A stretch of 11,900 bases of DNA from Bacillota bacterium (GTDB lineage Bacteria > Bacillota > Sulfobacillia > RBS10-35 > JAJYVN01). The DNA lies in assembly GCA_021791995.1 (NCBI GenBank), contig JAJYVN010000033.1, positions 1 to 11,900 of the forward strand, read 5' to 3'. The notes under the pieces are model-generated. The model was not told where the DNA came from. It was given only the letters and a program-made list of their open reading frames with translations, and did no database searches. Positions 1 through 5,490 of the stretch are shown here, one piece after another. Position numbers and translations under genes: made by a program. The first letter of the stretch is position 1, and the number at the start of each line of letters is the position of its first letter.

Positions 1-173
1 TGGTGGTCGCCGCCCGCCAAAAGGGCGCCGGAATGCGTTGGGGAGGCATCGGCTGCCAATCCGTCGCCACACTCCGAGCGGTTCATCGCTCCGGTCCGTG
101 GGATCGCTTCTGGCAGCGCGAGCCCCAGATGCGCCGACCACTCGCCCGGCACCTGGTCAACCCGGCTGCCTGA
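1..173 (+). mobile_element. 3' end of a probable IS transposase gene (partial, left edge)
   Basis: The frame starting at base 3 is open from the window edge to a TGA at 171-173, giving about 56 residues with no start in view. The segment GMRWGGIGCQSVATLRAV, followed by a WDRFW motif, resembles the C-terminal tail of large DDE transposases, which I recall best from ISKra4-type elements (pattern G-M-R-W-G...G...LRA...W-D-x-F-W). The other two plus-strand frames are also open here, as expected in GC-rich DNA, but neither resembles a known protein. The left terminus of the element lies outside the window, so completeness and terminal repeats cannot be judged. The family assignment rests on memory of the motif and is moderate at best. 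Confidence 0.5.
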
Positions 174-179
174 CGTCCA

Positions 180-202
180 CCACAATTGTGGGGCGCACCC
201 CA
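180..202. repeat. Overlapping palindrome and short hairpin beyond the transposase stop
   Basis: Bases 180-191 (CCACAATTGTGG) form a perfect 12-base palindrome. It overlaps a second inverted repeat, TGGGG-CGCA-CCCCA, at 189-202. Both lie just after the presumed transposase stop and before the rplM promoter. They could be part of the terminal structure of the element or a weak hairpin shielding rplM from upstream transcription. There is no T-run, so this is not called a terminator. Confidence 0.4.
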
Positions 203-217
203 AGGCACCGCCCCCGC

Positions 218-246
218 TTGACGTCCGTGCACCGTCCTTCTAAACT
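218..246 (+). promoter_or_regulatory. Promoter of rplM-rpsI
   Basis: TTGACG at 218-223 and TAAACT at 241-246 are separated by 17 bases, an almost ideal sigma-A/sigma-70 arrangement. Transcription would begin near 253, leaving a very short leader before the ribosome-binding site at 261-266. The signal lies between the transposase remnant and the first ribosomal protein gene, so the operon appears to have its own promoter here. Confidence 0.7.
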
Positions 247-274
247 AGCAGGGCTGTTTTAAGGAGTGACTTTG

Positions 275-718
275 GTGCAGCGTACGTACACTGCCAAGCC
301 AGGTGATATCCAGCGCAAGTGGTACATCGTCGACGCCAACGGCGTGGTCTTGGGACGTCTTGCCTCCCAGGTCTCCGTTGTCCTTCGCGGCAAGCACAAA
401 CCGATCTATACTCCGCACATGGATACGGGCGACTTTGTGGTTGTTGTGAATGCATCGCGCGTTCGGTTGACCGGCCGCAAGCTGGATCAGAAGTTCCACT
501 ATTCGTACACCGGCTATCCGGGTGGCCTACGAAAGGTCGCATATCGCAAGTTTCTTGCCAAGGATCCGACCGAGGTGGTGCGGTTGGCCGTGCGCGGCAT
601 GCTGCCTAAGACACCGCTCGGTCGCGCTATGCTCAAGAAATTGAAGGTGTACGCGGGAGCGGAACACCCGCATGTTGCGCAGAAGGTCGAACCGCTCACG
701 ATCGTGGGTGCCCGGTAA
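275..718 (+). CDS. rplM: 50S ribosomal protein L13
   Basis: L13 is an early-assembly protein of the large ribosomal subunit that binds 23S rRNA. The 147-residue product starts QRTYTAKPGDIQRKW and carries the family's typical stretches: WYIVDANG, LGRLAS, the GRKLDQK region and, near the end, KLKVYAGAEHPHVAQ. The usual length is about 142-150 residues. I chose the GTG at 275 because AAGGAG at 261-266 sits 8 bases upstream and because the product then begins as L13 proteins normally do. The GTG at 266 overlaps that AAGGAG and so is unlikely. The TTG at 272 is possible but less likely. rpsI follows after 31 bases, the near-universal rplM-rpsI pairing. Confidence 0.97.
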   Translation: MQRTYTAKPGDIQRKWYIVDANGVVLGRLASQVSVVLRGKHKPIYTPHMDTGDFVVVVNASRVRLTGRKLDQKFHYSYTGYPGGLRKVAYRKFLAKDPTEVVRLAVRGMLPKTPLGRAMLKKLKVYAGAEHPHVAQKVEPLTIVGAR

Positions 719-749
719 GCCCGGGAAGTATGTTTTCGGGGGGGACCGC

Positions 750-1154
750 GTGATCACGAAGAAGGCTGCGTTCGCATACTGGGGCACCGGGCGACGCAAA
801 GAGGCAGTGGCTCGGGTCCGGTTGGTTCCGGGGCAAGGGAGGGTGCACGTCAACGAGCGGACGTTGGAGGACTACTTCCCCCGCGCTACGCTGCAAACCT
901 CCGTCCGCCGTCCGCTGGTGCTCACGCAGACGGACGGGAGTTACGATGTTGTGGCACGCGTGAATGGAGGCGGAATCACCGGCCAGGCTGACGCGGTGCG
1001 TCACGGGATTTCCCGGGCTCTGCTGAAGGTGGACGGTGAATTGCGCGGGACCCTTAAAAAGGCAGGCCTATTGACACGTGATCCGCGCGCTAAGGAGCGC
1101 CGGAAGTATGGATTGAAAAAGGCCCGTAAGGCGCCGCAGTTCAGTAAGCGCTGA
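750..1154 (+). CDS. rpsI: 30S ribosomal protein S9
   Basis: S9 is a small-subunit protein whose C-terminal tail reaches the P-site tRNA. The 134-residue product shows the family pattern: YWGTGRRKEAVARVRLVPG near the start, VNGGGITGQADAVRHGISRAL in the middle (conserved S9 block), DPRAKERRKYGLKKARKAPQ, and the invariant SKR terminus. E. coli S9 has 130 residues. The start is the GTG at 750, preceded by a G-rich stretch (738-744) that can act as the ribosome-binding site. In-frame codons further upstream lie inside rplM and would add non-family sequence. It is co-transcribed with rplM and is the last gene before a strong terminator. Confidence 0.97.
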   Translation: MITKKAAFAYWGTGRRKEAVARVRLVPGQGRVHVNERTLEDYFPRATLQTSVRRPLVLTQTDGSYDVVARVNGGGITGQADAVRHGISRALLKVDGELRGTLKKAGLLTRDPRAKERRKYGLKKARKAPQFSKR

Positions 1155-1167
1155 GGAAGCGTGTTGG

Positions 1168-1200
1168 GGGCCCGCACCACATCCGGTGCGGGCCCTTTTT
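1168..1200 (+). terminator. Intrinsic terminator of rplM-rpsI
   Basis: An 11-base-pair perfect GC-rich stem (1168-1178 GGGCCCGCACC paired with 1185-1195) encloses a 6-base loop and is followed directly by TTTTT at 1196-1200. It begins 14 bases after the rpsI stop. This is a textbook Rho-independent terminator and should separate the ribosomal operon from cwlD. Confidence 0.93.
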
Positions 1201-1267
1201 CATGCACAGATACCCCTTGGCATATACCTCTGGGCAGTGTCTCGACGAATGGAGCGTGCCGGCTCCC

Positions 1268-2014
1268 ATGCGTGGCGTCATCCTGTCCATGCGCCCCTGG
1301 CGGAGGACTTGGCGTGGAGGACTTCTGGTATTGTGTCTGGCGATGTTCCTGGCTGCGGGAGGTGTCACCGTTTCCGCGGAACACTGGGCTGCCGTGGTGG
1401 GGAGCCTGCGCGGCAAGGTGGTGGCGATCGATCCTGGCCACGGTGGCATTGACCCCGGGGCCATCAGTGGCAACGGGCTGACCGAGGATGCGGTCAATCT
1501 GGCAGTGAGCCAGGATCTGGCAGCATTATTAGAGCGGTCTGGGGCCACGGCTATTCTCACACGGCAGGGCGGCAGTGACTCGGTTGGTACGACGGACGCA
1601 GGTCCGTCCGAACGTAAGCGGATTGATTTGCGACAGAGGGTGGAGCAGATCAACCTGATGGGAGCCGACGTAGTGGTCAGTATTCATGCCAACAAGTTCA
1701 GCGACTCGACGCAGCGTGGATCGCAGACATTCTATAACCCACTGCGTTTTCAGGAGAGCCAGCTACTAGCAACCATGGTGCAACAACAACTGCAAGCCAT
1801 CACCAAAGAGACGGGCCGTACGGCGTCGGACCAGATTGACCACTACCTGCTGAACCACACCAACATGCCCGGAATCACCGTCGAGTTGGGGTTTTTAAGC
1901 AATGCGCGGGATGCCGAACTGTTGGCCAATCCGAAGTACCAGCAACGCCTCGCGTACGCTATCTTCGTGGGACTGGCACAGTATTTTGCTCGGGAAGCAC
2001 GGGATGCGGAATGA
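1268..2014 (+). CDS. cwlD: N-acetylmuramoyl-L-alanine amidase, CwlD type
   Basis: This is a zinc amidase (Amidase_3 family) that cleaves the bond between muramic acid and L-alanine. CwlD works with PdaA to make the muramic-delta-lactam of the spore cortex. The zinc ligands are visible: H58 in AIDPGHGG, E73 in GLTEDAVNL and H140 in VVSIHANK. The catalytic glutamate is E206 in TVELGFLSN. The N-terminus has arginines (RPWRRTWR), a hydrophobic stretch and a likely signal cleavage after VSA at residue 37, so the protein is exported. Stretches such as DLRQRVEQIN and the PKYQQRLAYAIF tail parallel Bacillus CwlD, and 248 residues is close to its 237. The position after rplM-rpsI matches Bacillota synteny. 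The start is uncertain: ATG 1268 has a distant GGAG (1251-1254), while ATG 1289 gives a tidier signal peptide. Confidence 0.92.
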   Translation: MRGVILSMRPWRRTWRGGLLVLCLAMFLAAGGVTVSAEHWAAVVGSLRGKVVAIDPGHGGIDPGAISGNGLTEDAVNLAVSQDLAALLERSGATAILTRQGGSDSVGTTDAGPSERKRIDLRQRVEQINLMGADVVVSIHANKFSDSTQRGSQTFYNPLRFQESQLLATMVQQQLQAITKETGRTASDQIDHYLLNHTNMPGITVELGFLSNARDAELLANPKYQQRLAYAIFVGLAQYFAREARDAE

Positions 2015-2015
2015 T

Positions 2016-2789
2016 TCAGTGGGCCGTCCATCCGCCGTCGACATAGAGCGTGGTGCCCGTAACGAAACTCGCGGCGTCCGATACCAGGAACAACGCTGGA
2101 CCGGTGATCTCGGAGACGTTGCCCCAACGACCCAGAGGGATGCGGGAGCGGAAGAACTCCATCTGTTCCGGGTTGTTGATGAGTGGAGCGTTCATTCCGG
2201 CCAAAAACGGTCCTGGACAGAGCGTGTTGGCCGTGATTCCGATCGGAGCCCACTCCAGGGCCAGGGCGCGGGTGAACTGCACGACCGCCGCCTTGGCCGC
2301 GGCGTATGGGGCTCGGTTCGGCAGGGCGGTGCCCGCCAGCATGGAGGAGATGTTGAGGATCCGGCCCCTGCGCTGTTCCTTCATGTGTCGAGCCGCGGAT
2401 CGGCAGGTGTAAAAGACGGAATCGAGGTTGGTGCTGATGATGTGATGCCATTCTTTGTCCGAGAACTCTTCCATCCGTCTCCGCAGATTGACTCCCGCAT
2501 TGTTGATCAACACGTCCAAGCGTCCGAGCCGGTCGATGGTGGTCGTCACAACCTGGTCCACCTGACCAGCGTCCGTCACATCCGCCTGCAGGCCGATGGC
2601 GGTGCTTCCCGTTGCGTCGGCAATCTCCTGTGCCGCGCGCTCTGCGTCCGGGCCCTTCCGGCTACACACGGCCACCGTAGCGCCGGCCTCGGCAAGAGCC
2701 TGGGCAATTGCGCGACCGAAGCCGCGCGTTCCGCCCGTGACCAAGGCGATTCGTCCATCCAACCGGAAGCTGTCCAGGACGCCCCCCAC
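2016..2789 (-). CDS. Short-chain dehydrogenase/reductase (classical SDR)
   Basis: The 257-residue protein has every classical SDR element: nucleotide-binding TGGTRGFG at 18-25, NNAG at 96-99, and the catalytic tetrad N121, S149, Y162 and K166 (YAAAK). The PG pair at 192-193 and the terminal YVDGGW are also present. VCSRK after beta-2 leaves NADPH preference plausible. It resembles 3-oxoacyl-ACP reductases and gluconate-type dehydrogenases, so the substrate cannot be fixed. The start is a GTG with GGGGGA about 7 bases upstream. It begins 15 bases after the biotin carboxylase stop and is almost certainly co-transcribed with it, which points to an acyl-CoA or hydroxyacyl role, by inference only. 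Its stop codon is one base from that of cwlD on the opposite strand. Confidence 0.93.
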   Translation of the reverse strand: MGGVLDSFRLDGRIALVTGGTRGFGRAIAQALAEAGATVAVCSRKGPDAERAAQEIADATGSTAIGLQADVTDAGQVDQVVTTTIDRLGRLDVLINNAGVNLRRRMEEFSDKEWHHIISTNLDSVFYTCRSAARHMKEQRRGRILNISSMLAGTALPNRAPYAAAKAAVVQFTRALALEWAPIGITANTLCPGPFLAGMNAPLINNPEQMEFFRSRIPLGRWGNVSEITGPALFLVSDAASFVTGTTLYVDGGWTAH

Positions 2790-2804
2790 GCCGTTTTCCC
2801 CCGT

Positions 2805-4160
2805 TCACTGCGGCGCAATCAGGCGATCCAGGTTCTCCTCCAGCCACCCCGTGTGGTAGATACCGGAGACGAACTCGGGTTCCCGCACGATCCGCCGGTG
2901 CAGCTCGATCGTGGTCGCGATTCCCGCCGCTCGGAATTCATCCAAGGCGCGGCGCGCGCGGGCGATCGCCTCAGTGCGATCTCGACCCCACACCACCAGT
3001 TTGCACAGAAGTGAATCGTAATACGGCTGGACGGTATATCCAGTATAGACTCCATCATCCGTGCGGACCCAGGGACCCGCAGGGGGGGACCACTCGCTGA
3101 TCGTCCCGGGGCATGGCGCAAAGCGGGCTTGGGGGTCCTCAGCATTGATGCGCATCTCGATCGCGCACCCCGTCCGCTCGATCGCGTCCTGTTCGATCTG
3201 GAGTGGTATCCCTGCAGCGATCTCGATCTGTGCCTTGACCAGGTCGATACCGGTGGTCATCTCAGTGACCGTGTGCTCTACCTGAATGCGCGTATTCATC
3301 TCAATAAAGTAAAAGTTGCCTTCCCTATCCACAAGGAACTCCACGGTCCCCGCACCGATATAGTGGACAGCTCTCGCTGCTTCGACGGCCGCTTCTGCCA
3401 TCGCGCGCCGCAAGGTTTCAGTCATGTGCGGGCCGGGCGCCTCCTCGAGGATCTTTTGCCGACGGCGTTGCATGGACGATTCCCGCTCAAAGAGGTGGAG
3501 GACCTTGCCATGGCGATCGGCGAGGATCTGAAACTCGATGTGCCTCGGTTGCGGCAGATACTTCTCAAGATAAAGGTCGGCTTCGGCAAAGTTGGCCTGC
3601 GCCTCGCGGCGCGAGGCAGCGAAGGCCATGGCGAGTTCATCCGGATTCTGCACGGCACGAATGCCCAAGCCACCACCTCCCGCTGCCGCCTTGAGCAATA
3701 CGGGGTAACCGATGCGCGCCGCAGCCGAACGACATTCGTCCTCACTGCAGGGACCGGATGTGCCGGGAACGATAGGGACCCCGGCCTGGCTCATCCGTTG
3801 GCGAGCGCCTGCCTTGCTACCCATCCGCTCGATCGTTTCTGGTTCCGGGCCGATGAAGTCGAGTCCCCAGGTTTTGCACACGGCCGCGAAGTTGGCGTTC
3901 TCGGCCAGGAATCCGTACCCTGGATGAATCGCGTCGACGTGGTGTCGGGCTGCGGCCTCCAAAATGGCGGCGGTGTTGCAGTAGCTGTCACGCGGCGCGG
4001 CCGGGCCAATGCACTCGGCTTCATCGGCCATCCGCACATGGAGCGCATCGTGGTCAACATCCGAATATACCGCCACCGTGCGCACGCCAAGTTCACGACA
4101 CGCGCGAATTACACGGACGGCGATCTCTCCGCGATTGGCGATCAATACCTTGTGGTACAC
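2805..4160 (-). CDS. accC: Biotin carboxylase (AccC-like subunit)
   Basis: This enzyme carboxylates biotin on a carrier protein using ATP and bicarbonate, the first half-reaction of acetyl-CoA or other acyl-CoA carboxylases. Its 451 residues match E. coli AccC (449). The order is N-terminal domain (YHKVLIANRGEIAVR), ATP-grasp domain (K116, K157, glycine loop GGGGLG 161-166, H207) and C-terminal domain. Catalytic residues are intact: K236, E274, E287, N289, R291, E295 and R337. Differences from E. coli are RRRQK for RRHQK and a leucine in the glycine loop, recalling secondary biotin carboxylases such as Bacillus YngH. The start is the GTG at 4160, chosen because VYHKVLIANRGE is the canonical N-terminus; its ribosome-binding site is weak. 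An in-frame extension to 4253 looks unlike the family. No biotin carrier or carboxyltransferase gene is nearby. Confidence 0.94.
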   Translation of the reverse strand: MYHKVLIANRGEIAVRVIRACRELGVRTVAVYSDVDHDALHVRMADEAECIGPAAPRDSYCNTAAILEAAARHHVDAIHPGYGFLAENANFAAVCKTWGLDFIGPEPETIERMGSKAGARQRMSQAGVPIVPGTSGPCSEDECRSAAARIGYPVLLKAAAGGGGLGIRAVQNPDELAMAFAASRREAQANFAEADLYLEKYLPQPRHIEFQILADRHGKVLHLFERESSMQRRRQKILEEAPGPHMTETLRRAMAEAAVEAARAVHYIGAGTVEFLVDREGNFYFIEMNTRIQVEHTVTEMTTGIDLVKAQIEIAAGIPLQIEQDAIERTGCAIEMRINAEDPQARFAPCPGTISEWSPPAGPWVRTDDGVYTGYTVQPYYDSLLCKLVVWGRDRTEAIARARRALDEFRAAGIATTIELHRRIVREPEFVSGIYHTGWLEENLDRLIAPQ

Positions 4161-4342
4161 GACCGTCGTGCCTGGGATTTCAAATTGCCGTCCTCTCCAC
4201 CCCAGGCGGTACCCCTTTGCGGCCCGAAATTGCCTCCTCACGGCGTGGGCCAAGAGAGGACGTCCACTGAATTGTGCGGGTTCGCCTTGTGCCGTGTCTT
4301 TCCCTTCCTACGTTCTCGGCGTCGGCTGGTGCAACACCCATC

Positions 4343-4370
4343 TTGACCCTCTGTCGGCAGACGGTATACT
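4343..4370 (+). promoter_or_regulatory. Promoter of argF
   Basis: TTGACC at 4343-4348 and TATACT at 4365-4370 are separated by 16 bases. Both hexamers match the sigma-A consensus at five of six positions. Transcription would start near 4377, about 50 bases before the argF start codon. It lies in the divergent region between accC and argF; I found no comparably convincing promoter facing accC. Confidence 0.75.
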
Positions 4371-4389
4371 TATGCATGTTTTCGCATAA
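4370..4389. promoter_or_regulatory. Candidate ArgR/AhrC operator (ARG box)
   Basis: TTATGC at 4370-4375 and GCATAA at 4384-4389 form a perfect 6-base inverted repeat with an 8-base, T-rich spacer. It starts at the last base of the -10 element and covers the expected transcription start. Known ARG boxes are imperfect palindromes of about 18-20 bases with TGAAT- or TGCAT-type half-sites, so size, half-site and placement all fit repression of argF by arginine. The assignment is by pattern only. Confidence 0.55.
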
Positions 4390-4425
4390 CCGTCCAGCGT
4401 GCACGGCGGCTCGGAGGAGGGCGTG

Positions 4426-5376
4426 ATGTCGACGCGGGTGGAGCAGCGGGGAGGGCGTGTGTCTCTGGCGGGGCGAGACTTTCTCTCCCTGCATGACTTT
4501 GCCCCCGAAGAGGTGTCTCTGCTCGTCGAGGACGCGCTGCGTTGGAAGAATGGCCAGGACGGCCGTCCGCTTGTGCGTAAGAACGTTGCGCTACTCTTCC
4601 TCAAGCCATCCACGCGGACTCGCGTCGCCTTCGATGTAGCGGTGTCCGATTTGGGTGGGCATCCGGTGGCGCTCCAGGGTGGCGAGGTGCAGCTTGCGCG
4701 AGGGGAAACCGTGGCGGACACGGCACGCGTCCTGAGTCAGCTCGTGGACGGCGTGGTGATCCGTGCTTTTGCCCACCGCGACATTGAGGAATTTGCGCGG
4801 TTTGCGACGATTCCCGTGGTCAATGCCCTGACGGACCTCTTGCACCCATCCCAGGCCCTGGCGGATTTACTGACGCTGCTAGAGCGCTTTGGGTCTTTAC
4901 GAAGGCTTCGAGTGACGTACGTTGGTGACGGAAACAACGTTTGTCACTCCCTGGCCTTTGCCGCGGCAAAGACGGGGATGCACCTGCGTGTCGCGACCCC
5001 AACGAACTTCGCGCCAGACCCGATGGTGTGGGCTGCGGCCGCGGAGGACGCGCGATCGACGGGTGCCCAATTGGAGTTGCTGAATGATCCGCGTGAGGCG
5101 GTGCGTGGCGCTGATGCCGTGTACACCGACACATGGGTCAGTATGGGATTTGAGCCGACGGCCGATGCGCGGCGCAGGGCCCTCGAGCCCTATCAGGTCA
5201 GTAGTGCCCTCCTTGCCCTTGCTGCTCCACATGTCATCTTTATGCACGATCTTCCGGCGCATCGCGGCGAAGAGGTGACCGACGAGGTAATGGATGGTCC
5301 GTCGTCGGTTATCTTCCAGCAGGCCGGCAATCGCCTTCACGCGGCTAAGGCGATTCTGGCCGCGATCATCGCGTGA
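4426..5376 (+). CDS. argF: Ornithine carbamoyltransferase
   Basis: The enzyme makes citrulline from ornithine and carbamoyl phosphate in arginine synthesis. The 316-residue product (Bacillus: about 319) has the carbamoyl-phosphate motif STRTR at 62-66 and HPSQ at 140-143. The ornithine-recognition residues D235 and SMG (239-241) distinguish it from aspartate carbamoyltransferase. An unusual point is that the ornithine-loop motif, normally HCLP, reads HDLP here (H274-D275-L276-P277, codon GAT at 5248-5250). The rest of the loop (AHRGEE) is normal. The start ATG at 4426 has GGAGGAGG at 4413-4420, an excellent ribosome-binding site. It appears to be a single-gene unit with its own promoter and possible ARG box; no other arginine gene is in view. 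It could be catabolic argI instead, but the operator-like site favours a biosynthetic role. Confidence 0.95.
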   Translation: MSTRVEQRGGRVSLAGRDFLSLHDFAPEEVSLLVEDALRWKNGQDGRPLVRKNVALLFLKPSTRTRVAFDVAVSDLGGHPVALQGGEVQLARGETVADTARVLSQLVDGVVIRAFAHRDIEEFARFATIPVVNALTDLLHPSQALADLLTLLERFGSLRRLRVTYVGDGNNVCHSLAFAAAKTGMHLRVATPTNFAPDPMVWAAAAEDARSTGAQLELLNDPREAVRGADAVYTDTWVSMGFEPTADARRRALEPYQVSSALLALAAPHVIFMHDLPAHRGEEVTDEVMDGPSSVIFQQAGNRLHAAKAILAAIIA

Positions 5377-5441
5377 ATCCTTCCGCCGCTCGGCGTGTTG
5401 TTGGCGCTAAGGTGGGGCCGCGGCATCTTTCGCTGCGGTTC

Positions 5442-5450
5442 TGGTACACT
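5442..5450 (+). promoter_or_regulatory. Possible extended -10 element upstream of pepF
   Basis: TG at 5442-5443, one base, then TACACT at 5445-5450 forms an extended -10 element. No good -35 hexamer lies at the usual distance. A start near 5457 would leave about 34 bases before the GTG at 5491 and would exclude the in-frame ATG at 5452 as the practical start. Confidence 0.4.
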
Positions 5451-5490
5451 CATGTTGTCCGTTGCTGCGATGAGCGGGGGTGGGGCATTC

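Noticed and set aside
1197..1228. Separate cwlD promoter with TATACC at 1223-1228
   Set aside because: The -10 element is weak and no -35 hexamer fits at normal spacing; cwlD must have a promoter or read-through source, but I cannot identify it.
1902..3014. 370-codon plus-strand open frame opposite the SDR gene
   Set aside because: No recognisable motif, and it covers the well-supported SDR gene and the end of accC on the other strand.
4233..4238. Perfect AGGAGG on the minus strand upstream of accC
   Set aside because: No ATG, GTG or TTG follows within the normal spacing on the minus strand, and the in-frame extension of accC through it does not resemble biotin carboxylase. Probably chance.
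3129..4346. 405-codon plus-strand open frame across accC
   Set aside because: It lies wholly opposite accC, its product resembles nothing known, and long antisense frames are expected in GC-rich genes.
4372..4389. Five-codon open frame MHVFA as an argF leader peptide
   Set aside because: It has no ribosome-binding site, overlaps the expected transcription start, contains no arginine codons, and no attenuator hairpin follows.
5418..5438. Hairpin CCGCGGC...GCTGCGG after argF as a terminator
   Set aside because: The stem is 7 base pairs including a G-T pair, and the sequence after it (TTCTGG) is not a T-run; it also overlaps the pepF promoter area.
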